Positions 18,791 to 28,071 of a stretch of DNA of 58,571 nucleotides are shown here, in pieces (position 1 is the first letter of the stretch; the number at the start of each line of letters is the position of its first letter). The notes beneath the pieces were generated by a model. It had not been told where the DNA came from. It made no database searches and saw nothing but the letters and a program-made list of their open reading frames with translations. A program made the position numbers and the translations under genes. The stretch is from NCBI GenBank assembly GCA_964595655.1, contig CAZQQV010000001.1:1-58571 (forward strand), given 5' to 3'. The stretch comes from Caldimicrobium sp964595655 (lineage in GTDB: Bacteria > Desulfobacterota > Thermodesulfobacteria > Thermodesulfobacteriales > Thermodesulfobacteriaceae).

Positions 18791-19628
18791 AATTTTGACT
18801 CCCTCTTTTTGGGTAAAACTTAGCACTCAAAAAGAGGGAGTTTCTCCTTTTTTAAAAAAGGATTTTTGGGAATTAATTGCAAGTGACTATGATGCCCTTG
18901 AAGAAACACCTTTTTACAGAGCTATGCAAGAAGATATTATTTCTGAAATGGAAAAAAGGGGCGCCCTACAAAGGGAATTTACTTTTTTTGATGTAGCCTG
19001 TGGAACGGGAAATTATACCATAAAAATAGCTCCAAAGGTTTCAAAAGTCTATGCCCTGGACATTTCACCAGCTATGTTAAACCTTTTGCGAGAAAAAATG
19101 AAAAAAGCCAACATTAATAATGTAGAAATTATCGAAGCTGATTGGAGAAAATACCAGCCTGAAAGAACCTTTGATACCGTCTTTGTTTCAATGACCCCTA
19201 TTTTGAGGGATCTTAAAGAAGTAAAAAGACTTTTTGATATAGCAGAAAAGTTTTTGATTATTGTAAGCTGGGCTGGTCTAAGAAAAAATTTGCTTCTTGA
19301 AGAAATTGAAAGGAAATTCTTTAGAGGCAATAAAGGTGATAAAAACCCTGGCATTTTGTTAATTTTCAATTATTTTTATACTCTTGGTTGTCCAGGAGAT
19401 GTTAAGTTTTATGAAGGTATTTTTGAAAGAAAATCCACCCTTGAAAAGATTTGGACAAGATTTAAGTTTCGTTTAACCTCTAAGGGTTACAAAATCAGTA
19501 AAGTAAAAGAAAGGCAGATAATAGAATTTTTGAAAGAAAAGGAAAAAAATGGATATATTGAAACCAAAACCCAAGTAAGAATAGGAGCTATGTTTATTCA
19601 TAAAGAAAAGAAGGAGGAAGTGTTATAA
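18753..19628 (+). CDS. SAM-dependent class I methyltransferase
   Basis: This protein of about 291 residues has the Rossmann SAM-binding motif FFDVACGTGNYTIK, an acidic loop in VYALDISPAML, and motif IEADWRKYQ. The substrate is unknown. The start is uncertain: ATG 18753 overlaps nusB by 38 bp and lacks a good ribosome-binding site, while TTG 18795, after the nusB stop, would shorten it by 14 residues. It ends 1 bp into the following HMA-domain gene. Confidence 0.75.
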   Translation: MNFSKKKRPSLNEILTPSFWVKLSTQKEGVSPFLKKDFWELIASDYDALEETPFYRAMQEDIISEMEKRGALQREFTFFDVACGTGNYTIKIAPKVSKVYALDISPAMLNLLREKMKKANINNVEIIEADWRKYQPERTFDTVFVSMTPILRDLKEVKRLFDIAEKFLIIVSWAGLRKNLLLEEIERKFFRGNKGDKNPGILLIFNYFYTLGCPGDVKFYEGIFERKSTLEKIWTRFKFRLTSKGYKISKVKERQIIEFLKEKEKNGYIETKTQVRIGAMFIHKEKKEEVL

Positions 19629-19834
19629 TGGAAAAGGTTGAAATTATAGTAAAGGGTATGACCTGTGAGCACTGTGTGAGAAGAGTGGAGAAGGCTATTT
19701 TAAGCACTGGTAAAGCAAGAAATGTTCAGGTTGACCTTACCACAGGAAAAGTAGTTTTTGAAAAGGAAGATGATCTCTCCCTTGATGAGGTTAAAAATAA
19801 TATTGAAATGTTTGGTTATAAGGTGGAACTATAG
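19628..19834 (+). CDS. Heavy-metal-associated (HMA) domain protein, CopZ-like
   Basis: This 68-residue single HMA domain has the metal site GMTCEHC near residues 10-16 and the ferredoxin-like fold pattern ending in FGYKVEL. Such proteins carry Cu(I) or related soft metals to P-type ATPases or regulators. No copper ATPase gene lies nearby. A GGAGGA ribosome-binding site precedes the ATG. Confidence 0.88.
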   Translation: MEKVEIIVKGMTCEHCVRRVEKAILSTGKARNVQVDLTTGKVVFEKEDDLSLDEVKNNIEMFGYKVEL

Positions 19835-20506
19835 ATGAAGAGTTTTATTATTACTATTGATGGGCCTGCTGGCTCAGGAAAAACTACTGTAGCCAAAGCC
19901 CTTGCACAAAAACTAAATTTTGATCTCCTTGAATCTGGAGCTTTTTATCGTTATATAACCTGGAATTTTCTTAAAAATAGTTTAAATTTTGAAAAATTTC
20001 CAACAGATGAAGAACTTAGTAATTATTTAAAAGAAATTTTTAAAAAAAGTGAAATAAGGCTATCTTCTTCTGGAACTTATATAATTTTTAATGGAAAAAT
20101 TTTGCAGGAGGAGCTAAGATCAAAGGAAGTGGATGAACTTGTCAGCGAGGTTTCTGCAAACTCCATTGTTAGAAAAGAGGTTAATCAATATTTAAGAGCC
20201 TTAGCACAGGGAAGAAGAATTATTACTGAAGGGAGAGATATGGGAAGTGTGGTTTTTCCTGAAGCGGATTTGAAGATTTATCTTACAGCTGATCTTGAAG
20301 AGAGGGCAAAGAGAAGGGCAAAAGATGTGAATGATAGAGATTTTTTGGAAGTTAAGAAAAATCTCTTAGAGCGAGATTTGAAAGATAGTCAGAGAAACAT
20401 TGCTCCACTTAGTATACCCGAAGGGGCAATAGTAATTGATACAACCCATCTTACAGTGGAAGAAGTGATTGGTAAAATAGAAAGTCTTATTAAAGAGAGG
20501 TTATGA
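19835..20506 (+). CDS. cmk: Cytidylate kinase
   Basis: This 223-residue CMP kinase has Walker A DGPAGSGKTTVAK, GRDMGSVVFPEADLKIYLTA, and the lid motif RAKRRAKDVNDRD. It phosphorylates CMP/dCMP with ATP. The start follows the HMA gene directly, and the stop overlaps the next ATG (ATGA). Confidence 0.95.
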   Translation: MKSFIITIDGPAGSGKTTVAKALAQKLNFDLLESGAFYRYITWNFLKNSLNFEKFPTDEELSNYLKEIFKKSEIRLSSSGTYIIFNGKILQEELRSKEVDELVSEVSANSIVRKEVNQYLRALAQGRRIITEGRDMGSVVFPEADLKIYLTADLEERAKRRAKDVNDRDFLEVKKNLLERDLKDSQRNIAPLSIPEGAIVIDTTHLTVEEVIGKIESLIKERL

Positions 20507-20817
20507 AAAGAGATATTTTGTCATTAGAGGAACACATAAAGAGAGAAAAGAGAAAGGCAAGGGAATTGAAGAAAACACGCTGGTGGAGAAGAAAAATTGA
20601 AAGGGGAATTTGTTATTATTGTGGAAGAAAGGTCTCCCCAGAGGAACTCACAATGGATCACAAAATCCCTTTAAGCAGGGGAGGGCTTTCTACCCGAGAA
20701 AATATAGTTCCAGCTTGCAAAGAATGTAATTTTAAGAAAAAATACCTTTCCCCTTGGGAATGGGAGGAGTACTTAGAACGCCTAAAGAAAGGAGAAACTA
20801 AATGTGCGGGATCATAG
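20503..20817 (+). CDS. Small HNH endonuclease
   Basis: This 104-residue protein has a compact HNH domain: CYYCGRK, MDHKIPLSRGG, then ENIVPACKECNFKK, and a C-terminal SPWEWEEYL. The basic N-terminus (HIKREKRKARELKKTRWWRRK) probably contacts nucleic acid. It overlaps cmk by 4 bp and glmS by 16 bp. Its role is unknown; it is not associated with any obvious phage or intron here. Confidence 0.85.
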   Translation: MKRDILSLEEHIKREKRKARELKKTRWWRRKIERGICYYCGRKVSPEELTMDHKIPLSRGGLSTRENIVPACKECNFKKKYLSPWEWEEYLERLKKGETKCAGS

Positions 20818-22646
20818 GCTATATTGGTAGTAGACCACTTCTTCCTGTTCTTCTTGAGGGATTAAGAAGGCTTGAGTATCGGGGTTATGACTCAGCAGGG
20901 GTTGTTTATTTTAAAAATAGGGAAATTGAAATCGTAAAGATAAAGGGAAGGGTTTATGACCTTGAGGAAAAGCTCTATCAAATGAATCTTAGCGGAATAA
21001 AAGCCCCAGGTCTTGGGCATACGAGATGGGCAACTCATGGTGAGCCCTCAGATTTAAATGCTCATCCTCATTTTGATTGCCAAAGGCAACTTGCCCTTGT
21101 TCATAACGGAATCATTGAAAATTACTACGAACTCAAGGAGAGGCTCTTAAAAAGAGGGCACAGCTTTGTTTCCGCAACAGATACAGAGGTGATTGTGCAT
21201 CTTGTTGAGGATTATTTAAAAGAGGGTTTATCTCTCTTTGAGGCTTTTCTTCGGGCAGTTAAGGAGCTAAAAGGGGCCTTTGCTATTGCTCTTATATCCT
21301 CTTATGAACCAGACAAAATCTATGCTGCTCGCTTTCATAGTCCCCTTGTTATTGGATTAGGGGATGGAGAAAATTTTCTTGCCTCTGATGTGCCAGCTTT
21401 TCTCACTTTCAGTAAAAAAGCAATTTTTCTTGAGGATAGAGAAATAGCCCTTATATCGCAAGAGGGGGTTGAAATTTTTGATTTTGACGGAAATAAAAAA
21501 CCTTTAAAAGTTGTAGAAATTCAGTGGGATGCCTCTCAGGCAGAAAAGGGAGGTTATCCTCATTTTATGCTAAAGGAAATACTTGAGCAGCCTCAGGCTA
21601 TTCAAAACACTCTCCTTGGAAGACTTGCACTTGACAAAAAAAGGATTGATTTCACCAATGAGAGATTAGACAAAGAATTTTTCAGGGATGTTAAAAAAAT
21701 TTATCTTGTTGCCTGTGGGACCTCTTATCATGCCTGTCTTGTTGGAAAGTATCTCCTTGAAAAGTATGCAGGAATTCCTGTTGAAGTGGATTTAGCTTCA
21801 GAGTTTCGGTATAGAGATCCCCTCATTGATAAAAACACCCTATTTATTGGAATTTCTCAATCTGGAGAGACTGCTGACACCCTTGCCAGTGTTAGGCTTG
21901 CCAGAGAAAAGGGCGCAAAGATTCTCTCCATCTGCAATGTTCTTGGAAGTTCTATAACCCGTGAAAGTGACAGAGTAATATATACTCAAGCTGGCCCTGA
22001 AATAAGTGTTGCCTCAACCAAGGCCTTTACAACCCAAGTCCTTGTCTTACTCCTTCTATCTCTTTATCTTGAAAATCTTTTCAAAAATGAGAAAATTTCT
22101 GATGAAATTTTTGAAAGGCTGATAAGTTTACCCCATCAATTAGATCAATTTATTGAAAGCACTTATCCTAAAATCAAAGAAATTTCAAAAAAGTGGTACC
22201 ATGTTAAGGATACTCTTTATCTTGGAAGAAATATCCTTTTTCCCATAGCTTTAGAGGGGGCTTTAAAATTGAAAGAAATTGCCTATATTCATGCTGAAGG
22301 TTATGCAGCAGGAGAAATGAAACACGGACCCATTGCCCTGATTGAGGAATCTGTTCCTTCGGTGGTTCTTGCAGCAAAGGAGACCGGGGTGATTTATGAA
22401 AAGACTCTATCCAATGCAGAGGAAATTAAATCAAGGAGAGGGCCTATAATTGGTTTATTCACAAAAGGTGCCTCAGAAATGCTAAAACTTTCCGACGACT
22501 ATGTGGAAATTCCCTACACTTCTTATGAATTATTACCGATTTTTTATGTTATTCCTTTGCAACTTTTGGCTTATGAAATTGCCGTTTTGAGAGGTTGTGA
22601 TGTGGATAAACCAAGAAACCTCGCTAAAAGTGTAACCGTTGAATAA
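20802..22646 (+). CDS. glmS: Glutamine-fructose-6-phosphate aminotransferase
   Basis: This 614-residue GlmS has an N-terminal glutaminase domain starting with the nucleophile Cys after Met removal (MCGIIGYIG) and two SIS isomerase domains (ACGTSYHAC; SQSGETADTL; STKAFTTQ). It ends in the conserved DKPRNLAKSVTVE. It makes glucosamine-6-phosphate for cell wall and LPS. The 5' side is coding sequence, so no glmS ribozyme is present. Confidence 0.97.
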   Translation: MCGIIGYIGSRPLLPVLLEGLRRLEYRGYDSAGVVYFKNREIEIVKIKGRVYDLEEKLYQMNLSGIKAPGLGHTRWATHGEPSDLNAHPHFDCQRQLALVHNGIIENYYELKERLLKRGHSFVSATDTEVIVHLVEDYLKEGLSLFEAFLRAVKELKGAFAIALISSYEPDKIYAARFHSPLVIGLGDGENFLASDVPAFLTFSKKAIFLEDREIALISQEGVEIFDFDGNKKPLKVVEIQWDASQAEKGGYPHFMLKEILEQPQAIQNTLLGRLALDKKRIDFTNERLDKEFFRDVKKIYLVACGTSYHACLVGKYLLEKYAGIPVEVDLASEFRYRDPLIDKNTLFIGISQSGETADTLASVRLAREKGAKILSICNVLGSSITRESDRVIYTQAGPEISVASTKAFTTQVLVLLLLSLYLENLFKNEKISDEIFERLISLPHQLDQFIESTYPKIKEISKKWYHVKDTLYLGRNILFPIALEGALKLKEIAYIHAEGYAAGEMKHGPIALIEESVPSVVLAAKETGVIYEKTLSNAEEIKSRRGPIIGLFTKGASEMLKLSDDYVEIPYTSYELLPIFYVIPLQLLAYEIAVLRGCDVDKPRNLAKSVTVE

Positions 22647-22661
22647 AGGGGGGGGAGAAAT

Positions 22662-22865
22662 ATGGAGTGCAAGAGAGAGCGCAATCTTAAAAGATGTAAT
22701 TGCACCTATGAGCCCTGTTCCAAAAAGGGAATTTGCTGTGAATGCTTGCATTATCACTTAAGAATGAGACAGCTTCCAGCCTGTGTCTTTCCAAAAGAAG
22801 CTGAAGCCACCTATGATAGAAGTTTTGAACATTTTGCAAAGCTTGTGCAAGAAGGGAAAGTATAA
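22662..22865 (+). CDS. DUF6485-type Cys-rich small protein
   Basis: This 67-residue protein has seven cysteines in the order C-X8-C-X1-C-X4-C-X5-CC-X1-C (CNCTYEPCSKKGICCECL), followed by LPACVFPKEAEATYDRS. It matches the small DUF6485 family from anaerobes, probably a metal- or cluster-binding protein. The function is unknown. It lies between glmS and rsfS with a G-rich ribosome-binding site. Confidence 0.7.
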   Translation: MECKRERNLKRCNCTYEPCSKKGICCECLHYHLRMRQLPACVFPKEAEATYDRSFEHFAKLVQEGKV

Positions 22866-22866
22866 C

Positions 22867-23223
22867 ATGGCCCAAAATTCAAAGGTTGACAAAATAGTCA
22901 AACTTCTTGAGGACAAAAAAGCTGAAGATATTGTGGTTATCGATATTTCTTCAAAGGTAGATTTTGCAGATTATTTTATTATTTGTAGTGCTCATTCTAC
23001 TAAGCATGCTCAAGGTCTTTCAGATTATGTGGTATTTGAACTTGAAAAGGAGGGCATAAAGCCTTTCTCTATTGAAGGTTTAGAATTAGGAAATTGGATT
23101 GTTCTTGATTATGAAGATATTATTGTGCACATTTTTTTTGAACCTATACGGTCTCTTTATGCCCTTGAAGAACTCTGGAGTGATTATCCACCCCAAAGGG
23201 TCTCTAAAAAGGTGTCTTCTTGA
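22867..23223 (+). CDS. rsfS: Ribosomal silencing factor RsfS
   Basis: This 118-residue RsfS/YbeB has KAEDIVVIDISSKVDFADYF, the Ser/Thr-rich STKHAQGLSD and the C-terminal DIIVHIFFEPIRSLYALEELW. It binds L14 and blocks subunit joining in starved cells. I use ATG 22867, which matches the family length and follows the DUF6485 gene; the longer frame from 22783 overlaps that gene. Its last 40 bp overlap the 3' end of hflX on the opposite strand. Confidence 0.93.
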   Translation: MAQNSKVDKIVKLLEDKKAEDIVVIDISSKVDFADYFIICSAHSTKHAQGLSDYVVFELEKEGIKPFSIEGLELGNWIVLDYEDIIVHIFFEPIRSLYALEELWSDYPPQRVSKKVSS

Positions 23224-24923
23224 TGGGAGGAAAGAGCTGGCATGTGAAAGAGAAATTCCTCAATTTTCAAAAGTAATTTTTCAAGATTTTCTCCCGTTAA
23301 GGCAGAAATTTCAATCCCATGATATTGTCTTAAAACTCTTTCAAGAAAGGTAGAAGAATATTCAGGATTTTCTCTTAATTTATCTATTTTATTAAAAGCT
23401 ATAAGCCTTGGGTGATTTAAAAGTTCCATTTCTTCAAGGATGTCTTCCACAGAACGGATATGATTTTCCCAGTCTGGATGACTTATATCAACAAGGTGAA
23501 GAAGAAGATCTGCATTATACAACTCTTCCAAGGTTGCCTTAAAGGCCTTTTTAAGTTCTTCGGGAAGGTCTCTGATAAATCCAACGGTGTCGGTTAAAAG
23601 AAAAATATTTCCATTGGGGGTTCTTATAGCCTTGGTTACAGGATCAAGGGTAGCAAAGAGCTTGTCTTCGGCAAGATAGTGAGATTTGGCAAGGGTGTTT
23701 AAAAGGGTAGTTTTTCCAGCGTTGGTATATCCAATCAAAGCAACTACTTTGTAATTTAATTTTTTCCTTCTCTTTCTTCGAAGTTCTCTTTCCTGAGAAA
23801 TTCTTTCAAGCTCCCTTTGGAGTTTAGCAAGTCTCTCTTTAATTCTTCGCTTATCAACCTCAAGTTTGGTTTCTCCTGGACCTCTACCACCTATGCCACC
23901 TGTAAGTCTTGAAAAGGCGTCATCCTTTGCCCTTAAGCGGGGTAGGGCATAACGAAGTTGGGCCATCTCTACTTGAATTTTTCCTTCCTTGGATCTTGCT
24001 CTTTGAGCAAAAATGTCAAGGATAAGTTGGGTTCTATCAATGACTCTTAAGTCTGTAGCCTCATTTAGGGCTCTTACTTGAGAAGGAGAGAGCTCTCTAT
24101 CAAAAATTAAAAGATTGGCCCTGTTCCTCATAGCAAGAATCATAACTTCAAGAAGTTTTCCCTTCCCGATGACATACCTCGGATCAAGAGTGCTTCTTTT
24201 TTGTACAACCTCTCCTACAACAGTAACCCCTGCTGTCCTTGAAAGTTCTTTGAGTTCCTCTAAGCGCTCTTCCCAATAGAGATCCCCAGGCTCCCTCACC
24301 AGAATAAGAATGGCTCTATCTTCATTTTCTGCTATTCCCTTAAAAGGTTGCACTCTTTCAAATTCATCCTCAAGGTTTTTGATAAGTTCAAGAAAATTCT
24401 CTTTCAAATCCCAGACATAGACAGGTTTAAAGAAAAAGAAAAAGTTATCTTCTTTTTCAGAGAAAGCAGCCTGATAAAAATCTGAATGGGGAAGAATGTG
24501 GGCCAAGTGAATTTTTCCAGGCTCTCCTTTTTCGTTAACCTCAAGAGCTCCAACAAGATCCAGTCTGAGAAAGGCAAGATCTATTAGGTCATCTTGGTCA
24601 AGGCCACTTCCCTTTCCATTTTTAATGAGATGGGTATGAATTAATCTAAGTCCCTTGAGTCTTGCTATGTGATCTCTGTATCCCTTAAGTTCTGGTATTT
24701 CAATTTGATTGAAAGTACCAACAATGACATAATCTATTTCTCCTTTACGATTAATTAAAAGCCCTATTTGACGACTAAGCGAATGAGAGAGTTCAGCAAT
24801 TTCCCAAGCAAGATCTGTAGAAATAATGGAATTGGGATGAACTTTACGATAATATAGACGTTCTAATTTTCTTAATTCGCTTGGCTTTAAACCTTGAAGA
24901 TTTCCAAAAACTTCTTTTCTCAA
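23184..24923 (-). CDS. hflX: HflX-type ribosome-associated GTPase with N-terminal extension
   Basis: This 579-residue protein has an extended N-terminal domain (about 1-200). The HflX core follows: VGEVVQKRSTLDPRYVIGKGK, the Gly-rich GGIGGRGPGETKLE motif, and a G domain with G1 GYTNAGKTTLLN, G3 DTVGFIRDLP and G4 NKID. HflX splits stalled or heat-shocked ribosomes. The long N-terminal form occurs in several deep-branching and delta-type bacteria. Its stop lies inside the end of rsfS, so the two transcripts are antisense over 40 bp. Confidence 0.93.
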   Translation of the reverse strand: MRKEVFGNLQGLKPSELRKLERLYYRKVHPNSIISTDLAWEIAELSHSLSRQIGLLINRKGEIDYVIVGTFNQIEIPELKGYRDHIARLKGLRLIHTHLIKNGKGSGLDQDDLIDLAFLRLDLVGALEVNEKGEPGKIHLAHILPHSDFYQAAFSEKEDNFFFFFKPVYVWDLKENFLELIKNLEDEFERVQPFKGIAENEDRAILILVREPGDLYWEERLEELKELSRTAGVTVVGEVVQKRSTLDPRYVIGKGKLLEVMILAMRNRANLLIFDRELSPSQVRALNEATDLRVIDRTQLILDIFAQRARSKEGKIQVEMAQLRYALPRLRAKDDAFSRLTGGIGGRGPGETKLEVDKRRIKERLAKLQRELERISQERELRRKRRKKLNYKVVALIGYTNAGKTTLLNTLAKSHYLAEDKLFATLDPVTKAIRTPNGNIFLLTDTVGFIRDLPEELKKAFKATLEELYNADLLLHLVDISHPDWENHIRSVEDILEEMELLNHPRLIAFNKIDKLRENPEYSSTFLERVLRQYHGIEISALTGENLEKLLLKIEEFLFHMPALSSHQEDTFLETLWGG

Positions 24924-24984
24924 GATCCTCCAAACTCTTTAGTTTTTTAAAAAATATAATAATCTTTGTCCAAAAAACAAGCCT

Positions 24985-25899
24985 TTATAACCCGAGACTT
25001 CTTAGTTTTTCTAAATACTCCTTTTGTTCTTGAGTTAACTTGGTAGGCATAGAGGGTTGAAGGATTACGAATAAATCGCCCTTTCCGCCTTCTCTCTTAG
25101 GGAATCCAAGTCCCTTTAAACGCAATTTTGCACCAGGTTTAATCATAGAGGGAACTTTTGTTTTCACTCTTTTACCTTCAGGAGTGGTAATTTCTATTTC
25201 ACCACCAAGAAAAAAGGTGGTAAAGGGAATTTCTTTTTCAATATAAATATTACCATTTTCAATTTTTACCCCTTCTGGGGCTCTTACTTTAACTCTTATG
25301 TTATATTCTTTTACTTTATTTCCGCTTTTTCGGGTAATTTTTAAAATAGTTCCATCTTCTATACCTGGAGGAATTTTTATTTTTAATGTTTCATAAGTTC
25401 CGGGGACAAAAACTTCCTTTTCTCCACCCTTGACCGCTTCATCAAGGGTCAAAGGTAGCTCAAATTGGTAAGTTTCATAAATTTCCCCAAAAGGAGAATA
25501 AGCCTCTTCCCCAAAGGTAGTTCCAAATAAATTTGCAAAGATATCTCCGAGATCAAAGGTAAAAATTCTTCCTCCTCTTTTTCCTCTCTTAAAAAACCCT
25601 GAAAGATCAATCCCCAGATCTCTAAAGACATTTTCAAAATCAAAATCTTTGAAAATATCCTCCTGAGTATATCTCTTTTCAAATTCTGTAGAGCCATAGA
25701 GATCATAAAGCCTTCTTTTTTCCGGGTCAGAGAGAACAGCATAGGCCTCATTTATTTCTTTGAACTTTTCCTCTGCCTCTTTATTTCCTTTATTTCTGTC
25801 AGGATGATATTTCATTGCAAGCCTGCGATAAGCCTTTTTGATCTCCTCTTGGGTTGCATTCCTTGGAACCCCTAAAATTTCATAGTAATCCTTTGGCAT
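24985..25899 (-). CDS. cbpA: CbpA-type DnaJ co-chaperone (no zinc finger)
   Basis: This 304-residue protein has a full N-terminal J domain (KDYYEILGVPRNATQEEIKKA, with HPDRNKG), a Gly/Phe-rich linker (about 75-140), and two DnaJ C-terminal beta domains (QFELPLTLDEAVKGGEKEVF). There are no CxxC motifs, which separates it from DnaJ and matches CbpA/DnaJ2. It stimulates DnaK ATPase. The ATG at 25899 follows GGAGG. Confidence 0.92.
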   Translation of the reverse strand: MPKDYYEILGVPRNATQEEIKKAYRRLAMKYHPDRNKGNKEAEEKFKEINEAYAVLSDPEKRRLYDLYGSTEFEKRYTQEDIFKDFDFENVFRDLGIDLSGFFKRGKRGGRIFTFDLGDIFANLFGTTFGEEAYSPFGEIYETYQFELPLTLDEAVKGGEKEVFVPGTYETLKIKIPPGIEDGTILKITRKSGNKVKEYNIRVKVRAPEGVKIENGNIYIEKEIPFTTFFLGGEIEITTPEGKRVKTKVPSMIKPGAKLRLKGLGFPKREGGKGDLFVILQPSMPTKLTQEQKEYLEKLRSLGL

Positions 25900-25983
25900 T
25901 TACCTACCACCTCCAGAAAAATTTTTAGTTTGTGCTAAAATAGACTAAAATAAAATATAGGTAATTCTAAGGGAAAATCAATA

Positions 25984-26454
25984 ATGAAAAAAAAGCCCTT
26001 TCCCGAGGAAATAACCTCTGAGGAAAGAATTCAAATCCTTTCTTATCTTGAGGATAGATTTGGAATAGATCCAAAAATTTTTGATAACTATACCATTTTC
26101 AAAGGAGCTACCCACTACTGGCTTTTCCCTAAATCAGTCTACCTTTCTCTCTTAAGAAAACTCTCCCCTGAGTCAGTTGGACTTCTATTTTTGAGAAAAA
26201 TTAAAAATTATTTGAAGCCCACATCCACCTTTTTACAAAGATTCGGAAAATTTGCAACCAAAAATGTGGTAAAATTAACAGAAGCACAATTAAAAACTTT
26301 ACAAGAAAACAAAAAAATTAAGATAGAACTTCCTATAGAGCCTGGTTATGTAATTTTGAAAGACGATTATTGGATACTTGGTTGTGGACTTTATTTAGAT
26401 GGTTATATCTTTTCTTACCTTGAAACCAAAGTAATAAAAACCTTACTTGATTGA
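25984..26454 (+). CDS. PUA-like RNA-binding protein
   Basis: This 156-residue protein has a C-terminal PUA-like pattern: LTEAQLKTLQENKKIKI, GYVILKDDYWILGCGLYLDGYIFSYL. This resembles the RNA-binding tail of NOL1/NOP2/RsmF-type rRNA methyltransferases and related archaeal stand-alone proteins. The N-terminal half (ERIQILSYLEDRFGIDP, then HYWLFPKSVY) is also seen with that tail. No methyltransferase domain is present. Function in RNA modification is an inference. Confidence 0.55.
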   Translation: MKKKPFPEEITSEERIQILSYLEDRFGIDPKIFDNYTIFKGATHYWLFPKSVYLSLLRKLSPESVGLLFLRKIKNYLKPTSTFLQRFGKFATKNVVKLTEAQLKTLQENKKIKIELPIEPGYVILKDDYWILGCGLYLDGYIFSYLETKVIKTLLD

Positions 26455-26455
26455 A

Positions 26456-27223
26456 CTATTTTGAACAATAAATTTCATAATAAAAATTATAGTTATCTTC
26501 AGAAAAGCCAACTTCTCCTATTTTTTCTTTTGCTTTTATTCTTTCCCCTAATGAAATATTTACAATACTAAACCCAGATAAAAAAGCAAAACATTTGTCA
26601 TTTTCAATAGTTATACTTAAAATGCCATCAAAAACACCAATTTTTTTTGCAATTCCATCAATGGGAGATAATACAGGTGTTCCTATTTGTACTTTTTTCT
26701 TATATTTACCCTCTTTTATAATTTCACCAGTTAAAGGATCATAAAAAATAGAGGATGAAATTTTGTTTTTAAAAATTGTAAAGTTTCCCTTCTCTACAAG
26801 CTTTGTATAATATTTTTCTTTTAGCTTTTTATTTACTTCAATTTTTTTTTGATACAATAAAGTGAGATTTTGATAAATTTTTTCCTTTTTAAGAAGCTCA
26901 TTATAGAGGCTTAAATAAAGATGAGAATAAAGAGAAATTTTTTTTCTTAATTCAAACCATTCTTTATCATTGTTAAAAAAAACTAAATTATTTTTTAAAA
27001 TTTTTTCTTTAATTAAAGCTAAAGCTATTAATTTTTTGATATTAAATAAATTTTCTTTTGTTAATTTTAATTTTTCTTGAATCTGATTAAGCTCACTTTC
27101 TATTTTTAATATTTCTTTTGATAACTCATCAATGTTTTCATTATGATAAGAAGAAAAAAGTAAATCATTAAATAATGATAACAAAAAAATTGCCAAAAAA
27201 AGAATGACTAAAAAATTTTTCAT
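26456..27223 (-). CDS. EnvC-like coiled-coil protein with degenerate LytM domain
   Basis: This 255-residue protein has an N-terminal membrane anchor or signal (FLVILFLAIFLLSLFNDLLF), a long coiled coil (about 30-150) and a C-terminal LytM/M23-like domain (GTPVLSPIDGIAKKIG, ISLGERIKAKEKIGEVGFS). The zinc-binding HxH near the end is replaced (NFYYEI), so it should lack peptidase activity. EnvC of E. coli is also a degenerate LytM protein that activates amidases and is recruited by FtsEX. This gene directly follows ftsE and ftsX, overlapping ftsX by 4 bp, which supports that role. The sequence is very AT-rich. Confidence 0.75.
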   Translation of the reverse strand: MKNFLVILFLAIFLLSLFNDLLFSSYHNENIDELSKEILKIESELNQIQEKLKLTKENLFNIKKLIALALIKEKILKNNLVFFNNDKEWFELRKKISLYSHLYLSLYNELLKKEKIYQNLTLLYQKKIEVNKKLKEKYYTKLVEKGNFTIFKNKISSSIFYDPLTGEIIKEGKYKKKVQIGTPVLSPIDGIAKKIGVFDGILSITIENDKCFAFLSGFSIVNISLGERIKAKEKIGEVGFSEDNYNFYYEIYCSK

Positions 27224-28071
27224 ACTCGTTTAAAACTAATAAAAATAATAAATAAAGGATAAATTATGATCAAGAAAATAAAATAAACAATAAAAAAGAG
27301 TAATTCATAAAAATTGTTAAAATTCGGAGAAAAATTTAAAAAAGGGAAAAAATAAATTAAATTTTTTGATACCAGATAATATAAAACAAATGATAAAATC
27401 CAGATTATAATAAGAGGAAAAATTATGATTAAAGCTCTAATTAGCTTTAATTTAAATATATGCCCACCTAAAAGCTGAAAAATTTCAATTTGATTTTTAA
27501 GATGATTGTTTAAAGCTTTATTTAAAAATACAAAAAATAAAAAGTAGAAAACAGTCCATAATAATAAAAAAATGACCATTCCATAATGGAAATATTTAAT
27601 AAAAAATAAATATTTAAAACCTGGTTCAAGTATAACTTCAAATTTATTTACGGATACTTCCTGTAATAGGTCTAAATCCTTTTTAATTCTGGACAAATCA
27701 CTAACTGATTTAAAACTTAATTTTATCAGATATGGAAAAATTTTTTCAATTTCTTCATTTTTTATAAACCCTTCTGGTAAATCTTTTTCAATCTCATTGT
27801 AAACCTTTTGAGGAGGATAGATCTCAACATTTGCAATATATTCAATTTTTTTTAAAATATTTTTAATATTCTCAATATTGGTATTTTCCTGAGGATAAAC
27901 TAAAATGGACACTCCTATTTTTTTTAAGTAATTTTTATTCAGTGAAGCAAGATTATCATATAAAAAAAAACCAAAAAGTGTAAAAATTGACCAAAAAAAG
28001 AAAAAAAGATATAACAAAAAATAATAAACAAAACCTTTTTTAAACTCAAGTTTAGCAATAGATATCCACAT
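27220..28071 (-). CDS. ftsX: Cell-division ABC permease FtsX
   Basis: This 283-residue protein has one N-terminal membrane helix, a periplasmic domain (about 50-160; ISVLVYPQENTNIENIKN), and three C-terminal helices, the FtsX layout. It works with FtsE to switch on peptidoglycan hydrolysis at the septum. It starts 20 bp before the ftsE stop and ends in the EnvC-like gene, so the three form one unit. Strong AT bias is visible. Confidence 0.9.
   Translation of the reverse strand: MWISIAKLEFKKGFVYYFLLYLFFFFWSIFTLFGFFLYDNLASLNKNYLKKIGVSILVYPQENTNIENIKNILKKIEYIANVEIYPPQKVYNEIEKDLPEGFIKNEEIEKIFPYLIKLSFKSVSDLSRIKKDLDLLQEVSVNKFEVILEPGFKYLFFIKYFHYGMVIFLLLWTVFYFLFFVFLNKALNNHLKNQIEIFQLLGGHIFKLKLIRALIIIFPLIIIWILSFVLYYLVSKNLIYFFPFLNFSPNFNNFYELLFFIVYFIFLIIIYPLFIIFISFKRV

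Noticed and set aside
20502..20801. Possible glmS ribozyme/riboswitch upstream of glmS
   Set aside because: The region is the coding sequence of a small HNH endonuclease that overlaps the glmS start; there is no room for the ribozyme.
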